From positions 124,001 through 188,000 of the forward strand of contig CAWJIB010000004.1 in the NCBI GenBank assembly GCA_963842835.1: a stretch of 64,000 nt of DNA, read 5' to 3'. Below, piece by piece: positions 41,276 to 49,159 of this stretch. Position 1 is the first letter of the stretch. The number at the start of each line of letters is the position of its first letter. A model generated the notes under the pieces. It was not told the origin of the DNA. It made no database searches and saw only the letters and a program-made list of their open reading frames with translations. The stretch comes from Roseiarcus sp963842835. Lineage in GTDB: Bacteria > Pseudomonadota > Alphaproteobacteria > Rhizobiales > Beijerinckiaceae. The position numbers and the translations under genes were made by a program.

Positions 41276-43474
41276 ATGATGCGGCAGTATGAATTGGTTG
41301 AGCGCGTTCGCCGCTACAATCCCGAAACGGACGAAGACCTGCTCAATCGCGCCTATGTCTTCGCGATGAAGGCGCACGGCGCGCAGAAGCGCGCCTCGGG
41401 CGATCCGTTCTTTTCCCATCCGCTCGAAGTGGCGGCGATCCTGACCGATCTCAAGCTCGACGACGCCACGATCGTCTCGGCCGTGCTGCACGACACCATC
41501 GAGGACACGGCCGCCACCCGCGAGGAAATCGATTCGCTTTTCGGGCCGGAGATCGGCGGCCTCGTCGAGGGGCTCACCAAGCTCAACAAGCTCGATTTCG
41601 CCTCCAAGCATGCGCAGCAGGCGGAGAATTTCCGCAAGCTCCTGCTCGCCATCGCCGACGACGCGCGCGTGCTGCTGATCAAGCTCGCCGACCGCCTTCA
41701 CAACATGCGCACGCTGAATTTCATGCCGCAGGCCAAGCGCGCCCGCATCGCGCAGGACACGCTCGACATCTACGCCCCGCTCGCCGGTCGCATGGGCATG
41801 CAGGGCATGCGCAGCGAACTCGAGGACCTGGCGTTTGGCTGCCTCATGCCCGAGGCCTACGGCCTGATCGTTTCGCGGCTCGAGGAATTGAAGACCAAGA
41901 ACGGCGCGTTGATCGCGCGCATCGCCGCCGAGCTGACCGACCAGTTCGCGCGCCGCGGCATCAAGGTCGAGGTGAAGGGGCGGCAGAAGCAGGCCTATTC
42001 GATCTGGCGCAAGATGGAGCGCCGCTCGATCGCCTTCGAGCAGCTCTCGGACATCTACGGCTTCCGCATCCTCGTCGACACGGTCGCCGACTGCTACGCC
42101 GCGGTCGGCGTCGCGCACACGACCTGGCCGAGCGTGCCCGGCCGCTTCAAGGACTATATCTCGACCCCCAAGCAGAACGACTATCGCTCGATCCACACCA
42201 CCGTCATCGGCCCGGGCAGTCAGCGCGTCGAACTGCAGATCCGCACCCACGACATGCACGAGATCGCGGAATACGGCATCGCCGCGCACGCGCTCTACAA
42301 GGAGCGTCACGGACGCTCGGACGCGATCGACGCCGGCGAGAGCCGCGCCTATCGCGGCCTGCGGCAGACTATCGAGGCGCTGGCGAGCGACGATTCGGAA
42401 AAGTTCCTCGAGCACACCAAGCTCGAGCTGTTCCAGGACCAGGTGTTCTGCTTCACGCCCAAGGGGCGCCTGATCGCCCTGCCGCGCGGCGCGACGGCAA
42501 TCGACTTCGCCTACGCCGTCCACACCGACGTCGGCAATTCCGCCGTCGGCGCCAAGATCAACGGCCGCATCGCGCCGCTGATCTCGACGCTGCGCAACGG
42601 CGACGAAGTGCTGATCACGCGCTCCGACAGCCGCACGCCGCCGGCGGCCTGGGACAGCCTCGTCGTGACCGGCCGGGCGCGCGCGGCCATTCGACGCGCC
42701 ACGCGCGAGGCGGCCAAGGCCCAATATGGCGGCCTCGGGCGCCAAATCATCGAGCGCGCCTTCGCGCGGGCGGGGCGCAAGTTCAGCGACGCCAAGCTGA
42801 AGAGCGCGCTGTCGCGCCTGGCGCGCAGCTCGGTCGACGACGTGTTCATCAGCGTCGGGCGCGGCGAACTCTATTCGGCCGACGTGGTTCGCGCGATCTA
42901 TCCCGATTTCAAGGAGGAGCGCAAAGCCGGACCGGCGCTCGCGCCGGGCGAAAGCGGTTGGTTCGGCTTGGCCAAGGCGGCCAATCTGGTCTTTCGCGTG
43001 CCGGGCAAGGGCGAGAACGGCGCCGCGTTGCCGCTGCGCGGCGTCGAGTGGGACATGCCCGTGCGATTCGCGCCCAAGGGCGGCGCCGTGCCGGGCGAAC
43101 GCATCGTCGGCATCCGCACGCCGGGCGAGGGGATCACCATCTATCCCATCCATTCTCCCGCGCTCGTCGCCTACGACGACAAGCCGGAGCAATGGCTCGA
43201 CGTGCGCTGGGACCTCGACAGCGCGACGAAGGCGCTCTACCCCACGCAAATCCTGGTGACGACGCTCAACGAGCCGGGCGCGCTCGGCGTCATCGCGACG
43301 ACGATCGGGGAAGCCGGCGCCAACATCGACAACGTCGTGTTCAACCCCACCGGAGCGGATTTTCGCGAAGTGCGCTTCGACCTGGAAGTCTCCGACATCC
43401 AGCACCTCAATGCGGTCCTCGCGCAATTGCGCGAAAAGAGCGTCGTCAGCAAGGTCGAGCGGCTCAGCGGTTGA
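41276..43474 (+). CDS. rsh: Bifunctional (p)ppGpp synthetase/hydrolase Rsh (RelA/SpoT)
   Basis: A 732-aa long RSH protein. An N-terminal HD hydrolase domain (HPLEVAAILTDLKLD, LHDTIEDT, KLADRLHNMRTL) keeps the HDxxED residues needed for ppGpp breakdown. The synthetase domain follows (GRQKQAYSIWRKM, DIYGFRILV, DYISTPKQNDYRSIHTTV, ELQIRTHDMHEIAEYGIAAH). Then come TGS (VFCFTPKGRLIALPRGATAIDFAYAVH), helical/zinc-finger-like and C-terminal ACT domains (ALGVIATTIGEAGANIDNV). It is the single alphaproteobacterial stringent-response enzyme of normal length. A ggct-type gene follows 13 bases after the stop. Confidence 0.94.
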   Translation: MMRQYELVERVRRYNPETDEDLLNRAYVFAMKAHGAQKRASGDPFFSHPLEVAAILTDLKLDDATIVSAVLHDTIEDTAATREEIDSLFGPEIGGLVEGLTKLNKLDFASKHAQQAENFRKLLLAIADDARVLLIKLADRLHNMRTLNFMPQAKRARIAQDTLDIYAPLAGRMGMQGMRSELEDLAFGCLMPEAYGLIVSRLEELKTKNGALIARIAAELTDQFARRGIKVEVKGRQKQAYSIWRKMERRSIAFEQLSDIYGFRILVDTVADCYAAVGVAHTTWPSVPGRFKDYISTPKQNDYRSIHTTVIGPGSQRVELQIRTHDMHEIAEYGIAAHALYKERHGRSDAIDAGESRAYRGLRQTIEALASDDSEKFLEHTKLELFQDQVFCFTPKGRLIALPRGATAIDFAYAVHTDVGNSAVGAKINGRIAPLISTLRNGDEVLITRSDSRTPPAAWDSLVVTGRARAAIRRATREAAKAQYGGLGRQIIERAFARAGRKFSDAKLKSALSRLARSSVDDVFISVGRGELYSADVVRAIYPDFKEERKAGPALAPGESGWFGLAKAANLVFRVPGKGENGAALPLRGVEWDMPVRFAPKGGAVPGERIVGIRTPGEGITIYPIHSPALVAYDDKPEQWLDVRWDLDSATKALYPTQILVTTLNEPGALGVIATTIGEAGANIDNVVFNPTGADFREVRFDLEVSDIQHLNAVLAQLREKSVVSKVERLSG

Positions 43475-43487
43475 GGAGAAGCGATCG

Positions 43488-43991
43488 ATGCCGCTCTATT
43501 TCGCCTATGGCGCGAATATGGACGTCGAGGCGATGGCGGGGCGCTGTCCGCGCTCCAAGCCGCTAGGCCTCGCGCGCTTGATGCGCCATCGGCTCGCGGT
43601 CATGCGCGAGGGCTGGCTGACGGCGACGCGCGACGCGAATGCGAACGTCCACGGCGTGTTGTGGGACGTCGCGCTCGCCGACATGCCCGCGCTCGATCGC
43701 TACGAGGGGCTGGGCGAGGGCCTCTACGCCAAGGCCGCGCAGCCGGTCGTCGCGGCGGGCGGCGCGAAGCGCGCGCTGATCTACTTCGGGGCGAACGCCG
43801 GGCCCGGCGTCGCGCGAGCCGATTACATCGCCGGCGTGCTGCTTGCCGCGCGTCGCTGGAATCTGCCGGACGCTGGCGTCGCGCAACTCGAACGTTTCGC
43901 CGCCGAGGCGGGAGTCGCCGCCCGGTCCGGCGGCGCCGGGGCGCCGAAGGCAGTCCGGCCGCGCTTCGCGACGCCGTTCGACCGGCCATAA
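43488..43991 (+). CDS. Gamma-glutamylcyclotransferase-like protein
   Basis: A 167-aa protein of the GGCT fold. YFAYGANMD at the N-terminus forms the substrate-binding loop, GVLWDVALADMPALDRYEGL carries the catalytic Glu, and YKA-like and YIAGVLLAARRWNLP stretches follow. GAGGAG sits 10 bases before the ATG. It probably cyclises gamma-glutamyl compounds such as glutathione fragments to 5-oxoproline; the exact substrate is uncertain. Its short gap after rsh suggests co-transcription. The C-terminal 30 residues (AARSGGAGAPKAVRPRFA) are low-complexity. Confidence 0.82.
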   Translation: MPLYFAYGANMDVEAMAGRCPRSKPLGLARLMRHRLAVMREGWLTATRDANANVHGVLWDVALADMPALDRYEGLGEGLYAKAAQPVVAAGGAKRALIYFGANAGPGVARADYIAGVLLAARRWNLPDAGVAQLERFAAEAGVAARSGGAGAPKAVRPRFATPFDRP

Positions 43992-44007
43992 CAGCCGGCG
44001 CGATCGC

Positions 44008-44910
44008 TCAACGCGAGCCCGCGGCGGCCTCGCTCCAGCTCATGCCCTCGCGGCCGCGGATATAGCCGTTGACGAACGGCGTCGGCTCGACGAGCGCGCG
44101 CAAGCCGGCGAGGGCCTCCTCGGCCGCGATTCGGCCGTCGAGGGCGGCCCGATAAAGCTCGGCCACCCTCACCATGTCGGTCGCCTGCGGCGACAGCCGG
44201 AAGTGCGTCACGCCGGCCGAGCGCAAATCGCCGAGCTCATGCAGCACGGCGGCGTAGCCGTGCGACATGGTCAGCGTGCCGTTGACCGTCAGCAGGGGCT
44301 TGCCGTCGAGCTGGTCGGCGGCCAGACCGTCCGGATCGAGTTCGCAGACGAACTGGCAGGCGTCCTTGGTCAGCCCGTAGGCGCGCGCGTGATAGCAGCG
44401 CATCGAAATCGAAAGCGGCTGGCGGCCGAACACCAGCGCCTCGGTCTCGACGGGGCTATGGCGCGCCAGCGTCGCGATCGCCGCCGCCGACAGCTCGACC
44501 GGCATGTTAACCCTGACCGCGCCGCCGCGCACGAGGAAGTCGAGCGTCGCTTCGTTGAAGACGTTGATGAAGGGGCCGGCGATATGCGGCGCGCCGGCGA
44601 GCAATTTGACGCTGGCGACGTCGTTGGCCTCGATCATCAGCTCGCCGCCGCATTGCTCGCGGATCGCCTCCATCTCGCGGTCGGTGGTGACCAGCGCCAA
44701 TGTCGACAGCGCCACCTGCTTGCCGGCGGCGCGCAGCCGCTCGGCGATCGCCGGCAGGTCGTCGACGAAAAACGGCTCGCGTTTGGAGCACACGACCTCG
44801 CCGAGATAGACGCAGTCGATCGGCGCCTCGTCGGCGATGCGGAAATAGAAGTCGCGCCGTTTCTCGGGCTTCCAGTTGAAGAGGATCGGTCCCAGCGTCA
44901 ACGCGCTCAT
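44008..44910 (-). CDS. ubiV: UbiV, O2-independent ubiquinone hydroxylation (U32 family)
   Basis: A 300-aa U32 peptidase-family protein without protease context. It has a Cys in GEVVCSKRE and the triplet C-x12-C-x3-C in RCYHARAYGLTKDACQFVCE, which together match the four Fe-S cluster ligands of UbiV. It is the last gene of ubiTUV and overlaps ubiU (ATGA). UbiU and UbiV form a complex that hydroxylates ubiquinone precursors without O2, using prephenate as oxygen donor in E. coli. In this genome it complements the O2-dependent hydroxylase at 8557-9804. Confidence 0.9.
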   Translation of the reverse strand: MSALTLGPILFNWKPEKRRDFYFRIADEAPIDCVYLGEVVCSKREPFFVDDLPAIAERLRAAGKQVALSTLALVTTDREMEAIREQCGGELMIEANDVASVKLLAGAPHIAGPFINVFNEATLDFLVRGGAVRVNMPVELSAAAIATLARHSPVETEALVFGRQPLSISMRCYHARAYGLTKDACQFVCELDPDGLAADQLDGKPLLTVNGTLTMSHGYAAVLHELGDLRSAGVTHFRLSPQATDMVRVAELYRAALDGRIAAEEALAGLRALVEPTPFVNGYIRGREGMSWSEAAAGSR

Positions 44911-45908
44911 CGCCAGCCCTTCTTGTATGCGCTCAAAGTGACCTTACCGCCCTCGGCGATGGCGTTGAGGTCGCCGATCGCCGCCGGCGTTTCCTCGCCG
45001 CGCGCCAGCGCATCGAGCACAGCGCGGAAGGCCGCGACGACCTGACCGACATAGGCGCGGCTGCGCTGTCGCCCCTCGATCTTGAGCGCGGTCACGCCGG
45101 CCGCTTTGAGTTGCGTCAGGATCGACACGGCGTTCAGCCCCACCGGCTCCTCGAACAGATAGGAGGCGGCGCCGTTGGTGACGAGGCGGCTTTTGCACGG
45201 GGTGGGATAAGCGGCGTTCTCGTGCTTGGCGTAACGGTTCGTCATCACTTCGCCGAGCCGCGACACCATGAACTCGCCGTCCTCGTGGTAGGAAACGAAC
45301 TCCGCCGGCGCGCAGACGCCGTCGCAGCTCGGCGAGCGGCCCGTGATGTAGGAGGACAGGTAACAGCGCCCTTCCACCATCGTGCCCAGAGAGCCGAAGG
45401 CGAACACTTCGGCTTCGACCTGCATCCGCGCGATCAGCGCCGCGACCTCCTGCACCGAAAGGACGCGCGGCAGAACGACGCGGCTGATGCCGAATTTCTC
45501 GCGGTAGAAGTCGATCGACAGCGGATTGGAGGCGGCCGCCTGCACCGAGAGGTGCCGGCGCAGAGCGGGATGGCGCCGGGTGGCGTAGTCGAGCACGCCG
45601 ATATCGGCGAGGATGACCGCATCCGCGCCGAATTCCGCCGCATTGTCGACCGCGCGGCGCCAAGGCCCGACATCGCCGGCGCGCGGAAAAGTGTTTACGG
45701 CGACGAGCACGCGCCGCCCGCGCGCGTGAGCGTAGGCGATGCCCTCGCGCATCTCCTTGGGGTCGAAATTCAGCCCGGGATAATTGCGCGCGTTGGTGCA
45801 ATCACGAAAGCCGCAATAGACCGTGTCGGCGCCGGCCTCGACCGCCGCGTGCAACGCGGCCGGCGTGCCGGCCGGGCAGACCAGCTCGAGATAGTTTGGG
45901 GGTCTCAC
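44907..45908 (-). CDS. ubiU: UbiU, O2-independent ubiquinone hydroxylation (U32 family)
   Basis: A 333-aa protein from a GTG that overlaps the ubiT stop (GTGA); the open frame further up is part of ubiT in another frame. The N-terminus ELVCPAGTPAALHAAVEAGADTVYCG is the U32 signature. Cys 182, 195, 199 and 238 (GRCYLSSY, SCDGVCAP, TPCKSR) are the likely 4Fe-4S ligands. It works with UbiV in the cytoplasm. The order ubiT-ubiU-ubiV with stop/start overlaps matches the known gene order in Proteobacteria. Confidence 0.91.
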   Translation of the reverse strand: MRPPNYLELVCPAGTPAALHAAVEAGADTVYCGFRDCTNARNYPGLNFDPKEMREGIAYAHARGRRVLVAVNTFPRAGDVGPWRRAVDNAAEFGADAVILADIGVLDYATRRHPALRRHLSVQAAASNPLSIDFYREKFGISRVVLPRVLSVQEVAALIARMQVEAEVFAFGSLGTMVEGRCYLSSYITGRSPSCDGVCAPAEFVSYHEDGEFMVSRLGEVMTNRYAKHENAAYPTPCKSRLVTNGAASYLFEEPVGLNAVSILTQLKAAGVTALKIEGRQRSRAYVGQVVAAFRAVLDALARGEETPAAIGDLNAIAEGGKVTLSAYKKGWR

Positions 45909-46570
45909 GCCGCCTGTCCCTCCTTGCGACGCTGGCGCGCTTCCAGCTTGCTTAGGCGCGTCTTCAGCGCCTGGATCTCGGCGCGAAGATCCTTGTTTTC
46001 CGGGCTCGCGTCGCGCTCGGCTCGCGCGAGGCCGTCCGAAACAGCGCGGACGGGCAGAAAAGCGTCGCGCAGACGCTCGGCTCGGCGCTCCCAACGCAGC
46101 GCGGCCGAGCGCGCGAAGCGCTGCAGCGGGCCGAATAGCGAGGAGGCTTCGTCGAGCACGCTGATGATCTCGCGGTCGAGGACGTTGCGCAGCGCCACTA
46201 CCGCCGCCGTGTCGCCCTCGACGACGATCTCGCGGGTGAAGAACAGCGCGTCGGAGTCGATGCGCCCTTCCAGCAGCGCCAGCAGCGCCTCCAGCGACCC
46301 CTTTACGCTCGCGTCCGCGGGAGCGTCCTGGGCGCCCGCCAGCTTCAGCGACGGCGTCCCGTCGCCGAACTGCAGCAAGAAGCGACGAGGCAGATCGGTC
46401 AGCTCTATGAGGATGATCGTGCGCCGGAACTCGGCGAGGACCTGGAACAAATCGGGATGGCTGCGTCCCATCTTGTGAAGAAGCGCAGCCGCGCCGAGAT
46501 CGAGAAGCGGCGGCGGCGTCGCCGCGATCAACCCGCGAGCCAGGATCGTCGGAAATTCAGCCTCTTCCAT
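45905..46570 (-). CDS. ubiT: UbiT, SCP2-domain accessory factor for anaerobic ubiquinone synthesis
   Basis: A 221-aa protein with an SCP2 sterol-carrier-like domain (about 35-130; FRRTIILIELTDLPRRFLLQF, ASVKGSLEALLALLEGRIDSDALFF, EIVVEGDTAAVVALRNVLD). UbiT is thought to carry hydrophobic quinone intermediates to UbiUV. It is longer than the E. coli protein, with a C-terminal extension that forms a charged coiled coil (NKDLRAEIQALKTRLSKLEARQRRKE). The chosen ATG is where homology begins. It is the first gene of the operon, with an FNR-type box 141 bases upstream. Confidence 0.87.
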   Translation of the reverse strand: MEEAEFPTILARGLIAATPPPLLDLGAAALLHKMGRSHPDLFQVLAEFRRTIILIELTDLPRRFLLQFGDGTPSLKLAGAQDAPADASVKGSLEALLALLEGRIDSDALFFTREIVVEGDTAAVVALRNVLDREIISVLDEASSLFGPLQRFARSAALRWERRAERLRDAFLPVRAVSDGLARAERDASPENKDLRAEIQALKTRLSKLEARQRRKEGQAA

Positions 46571-47010
46571 TTCGCCGTTCCCACAAGACCACGCCCACTG
46601 CGACGCCGCCCGTCGCCGGCCCGGCAAGTCGTGAGCGCGCACGGGCCACGCTTTGCGCGTCCACGCCGCCAAATCCTGAAATGCACGAAGCATTTTTTTC
46701 GTCGGCGGCGTTGATTTGCGTCAACGCGCGCGAAGTCGCCGCGGTCGTGCGGGGGTCGAATGATGGGATTTCGCGTCGCCGCGGCGGGCAGATCCAGCCG
46801 AGGCCGAAGGTGGGCGCGCATGACGGGTGAGCAGGCGAGCGCAAGCGGCGGCTTCGAGCGCGCGCCGCCTCGGCGTCGACCGGGTTTCCTGCGCGCCGGT
46901 CAGTCTCGGGCAAGCGGGCGCGGCGACGATGCGGCCCGCCCCGCCCTTCGCTCGCATGCGCGCAGGCGTCCGGCGGCCCGGTTTTTCGGCGACGAAAGCG
47001 AAAAGGACGC
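46571..47010. other. Divergent control region between ubiTUV and apbE
   Basis: A 440-base gap without a convincing gene. The part next to ubiT holds the FNR-type palindrome and a T-run (CATTTTTTTCG, 46691-46701). The part next to apbE (46760-47010) is GC-rich with several open frames but no homology. Promoters for both directions should lie here. Confidence 0.5.
46711..46724. promoter_or_regulatory. FNR/FixK-type operator upstream of ubiTUV
   Basis: TTGATTTGCGTCAA has both half sites of the FNR/Anr/FixK box (TTGAT-N4-RTCAA). Anaerobic activation of ubiTUV by FNR-type regulators is known in other Proteobacteria, so position and function agree. Confidence 0.65.
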
Positions 47011-47991
47011 ATGCCCGCCATCCATCCGCGTTGCTTCCCGTTCACGGCGATGGGAACGTGTTGCGAATTGAAACTCTATGCCGATGACGAAAGCTCGGCG
47101 GCGCGCGCCGCTGGCGCGGCGATCGCGGAAGTACGCAGGATCGAGCGCGCCTATTCCCGCTATCGATCGGACAGCGTCGTGAGCGCGATCAACGAGGCGG
47201 GCAGGCAGGGCGGCGCGATTTGCCTCTCCCCCGAGGCCGCCGACCTCGTCGACGTCGCTTACGACGCCTATCGCCTCTCGGGGGGCCTGTTCGACGTCAC
47301 CTCCGGCGCGCTTCGCGAGGTCTGGAGGGACGATCTGGCGGCCAAGCCCTCACAGTCGGAAATCACTCGGATTCTCGCGCGCGTCGGCCTTCACAAGGTC
47401 GCATGGGCGCGGCCTCGGCTCTCCTTCGGGCGAGGCGGAATGCAAATCGACCTTGGCGGGATCGGCAAGGAATACGCGGCGGATCGCGCCGCGCAGGTTT
47501 GCCGCGAGCTGGGAGTCTCGAACGGGCTCGTCGATCTCGGCGGCGACATCGTGGCGATCGGCCCCCATCCCTGGGGAACGCCTTGGCGGATCGGCGTGCG
47601 CGACCCGAGGGACCCGGAAAGCGCTCTCGCCACGCTGTTCGTGGTCCGCGGCGGCGTCGCGACCAGCGGCGACTATGAGCGGTTCTGGGAATTCGACGGA
47701 CGGCGATACGGGCACATTTTCGATCCGCGAACGGGTTGGCCCGTTCGCGGACTTTCCTCGGTCACCGTCGCGGCCGACACGTGCCTGCGCGCGGGATTGA
47801 CTTCGACCATCGCCATGCTGAAGGGCGAGGACGGGGCGGCGTGGCTTCGAGAGGCCGCCACGCCCCATATCCATGTCGACGCCGGCAATCACATCGGCGG
47901 GTCGGCATTGTCGCAGGGCGACGATCGGGAGATCACCCGCCCGATGCGCTCGCCGAGCGAAACTGCGCCATCAAATTCGTCATTCCGCTGA
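47011..47991 (+). CDS. apbE: FAD:protein FMN transferase (ApbE)
   Basis: A 326-aa ApbE-family protein. Motifs are TAMGTCCELKLYA at the start, RYRSDSVVSAINEAG, LSGGLFDVTSGAL, QIDLGGIGKEYAADRA, NGLVDLGGDIVAIG and the metal/FAD region GHIFDPRTGWPV. It attaches FMN to Ser/Thr of flavoproteins such as Nqr or Rnf subunits and NosR. The usual signal peptide or lipobox is absent, so as read it would stay in the cytoplasm; an upstream start does not help. Its last 59 bases overlap the convergent EF-hand gene. No client flavoprotein is nearby. Confidence 0.88.
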   Translation: MPAIHPRCFPFTAMGTCCELKLYADDESSAARAAGAAIAEVRRIERAYSRYRSDSVVSAINEAGRQGGAICLSPEAADLVDVAYDAYRLSGGLFDVTSGALREVWRDDLAAKPSQSEITRILARVGLHKVAWARPRLSFGRGGMQIDLGGIGKEYAADRAAQVCRELGVSNGLVDLGGDIVAIGPHPWGTPWRIGVRDPRDPESALATLFVVRGGVATSGDYERFWEFDGRRYGHIFDPRTGWPVRGLSSVTVAADTCLRAGLTSTIAMLKGEDGAAWLREAATPHIHVDAGNHIGGSALSQGDDREITRPMRSPSETAPSNSSFR

Positions 47992-48256
47992 CGAAACTCT
48001 GTTTCGACACCGAACCGGATTGTGTCGGGTCCAGAGCGGCGTAGACCGCGCTCGCGCCCATCGCCACGAAGCCCGAAGTCGGCTTCATGGTTTGGAACGC
48101 CTGCATGAATTGCGATTTGCTGATCGAGCCGGACCCCGAAGTGTCGATCTTGTTGAAGAGGTTCGTCATCTTTTGGGCCGGCGGAGCCCGCATGCTCGCG
48201 CCCGACATCGCTTGCGGCGCCCAGCTGCCGGCCACTCCGGAAACGCTAATGGTCAT
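47933..48256 (-). CDS. Small EF-hand protein
   Basis: A 107-aa protein. One clear EF-hand loop, DTSGSGSISKSQF (near residue 40), and a second, DPTQSGSVSKQSF, each have Asp/Ser/Ser ligands at the expected spacing. No signal peptide is evident. Such Ser-rich EF-hand proteins are common in Rhizobiales and could be calcium or lanthanide binders; the latter is tempting beside xoxF but there is no evidence for it. The 3' end overlaps the 3' end of apbE on the other strand. Confidence 0.7.
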   Translation of the reverse strand: MTISVSGVAGSWAPQAMSGASMRAPPAQKMTNLFNKIDTSGSGSISKSQFMQAFQTMKPTSGFVAMGASAVYAALDPTQSGSVSKQSFVSGMTNLMAQFRSASASGG

Positions 48257-48524
48257 GATGGTCCTCCTTGTCGGGCTCTCGCGCCCGTGCCGAGGAGAGA
48301 ACCGTATCCGCTTGAAACTGGAGCGGGCCTTGCCGAGGGCCGCCGAGACTGGGACATTGACGATTTGTATACGAAGACGGTCGGCGAGGGCGCGCGAGAG
48401 CCGCGAAAATCGTCGCGTTTACCGCCGCGCCGGCATCGCCTTTACCAAATTTTTGCCGGCCGCAGGCACTCTGGCGAGCAAGTTCCGCGGGCCTCGCGCG
48501 AGGCCGACGGCGGCGGGTGCTCCC

Positions 48525-49061
48525 ATGCTGAAGAATGCGTTGATTTTCGCTGTGGCGGCTTTGACCATTGGGTTCTCGGCTCCCTCCTTGTTTCCCGAGC
48601 GCGCGCCCCGCGTCGCCGCGCCCGCGGCGCCCGAGGCCGCCGCGCCCGCTCCCGTCGCGACCGTCGCCGCCGCGGCGGCCAGTTCCGGTTATCGCGAAGC
48701 GTCGATCCCGGCGGATGCGGGCGGCCAGTTCCACGCGAACGCCTTGATCGAAGGGCAAGACGTGAGCGTAATGGTCGACACCGGGGCGACGCTGGTCGCG
48801 TTGACGGCGGACACCGCCGCGCGCCTCGGCGTCGTCGCCGATCCGTCGACGCCGAAATTGCGAATGAACACGGCCAACGGCGTGTCCCTTGTTTCGCCCG
48901 TCGTCCTCAGGGAAGTCAGCCTCGGCTCGATCTTCATGAATGACGTCCAGGCCGTGGTGATGCCGCCGGGCGCGGGAACCGCCGATCTCTTAGGCGCGAG
49001 CTTTCTCAAGCGGCTGGTTGCAGTCGAACAACGGGACGGCGTGCTCGTGCTCAGGCAGTAG
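48525..49061 (+). CDS. Retropepsin-like aspartic protease (TIGR02281 family)
   Basis: A 178-aa protein. A single N-terminal membrane anchor (LKNALIFAVAALTIGFSAPSLF) is followed by an Ala/Pro linker and a retropepsin fold: FHANALIEGQDVSVMVDTGATLVALT contains the catalytic VDTGAT, and GTADLLGASFLKRL is the flap-proximal motif. The family is known as clan AA aspartic proteases with a single active-site Asp per monomer, acting as dimers in the periplasm. Its substrate is unknown. The start is the ATG directly before the anchor. Confidence 0.82.
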   Translation: MLKNALIFAVAALTIGFSAPSLFPERAPRVAAPAAPEAAAPAPVATVAAAAASSGYREASIPADAGGQFHANALIEGQDVSVMVDTGATLVALTADTAARLGVVADPSTPKLRMNTANGVSLVSPVVLREVSLGSIFMNDVQAVVMPPGAGTADLLGASFLKRLVAVEQRDGVLVLRQ

Positions 49062-49159
49062 CGCGATCGCCTCCGCCGGAGCGAAGCGCGGCGATAAGGC
49101 TTTTTATCGGGCCGCCGATCGGCTAGGCAGAAGCGTCGCTCTTGCCGCCCGAGGCCGCT

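Noticed and set aside
41252..43426. 724-codon open frame antisense to rsh
   Set aside because: rsh is unambiguous on the plus strand with all its domains; the antisense frame has no recognisable fold or start.
44008..45908. U32 collagenase-type peptidases or tRNA hydroxylation proteins (TrhP)
   Set aside because: Cysteine patterns, gene order and the SCP2-domain partner fit UbiTUV better.
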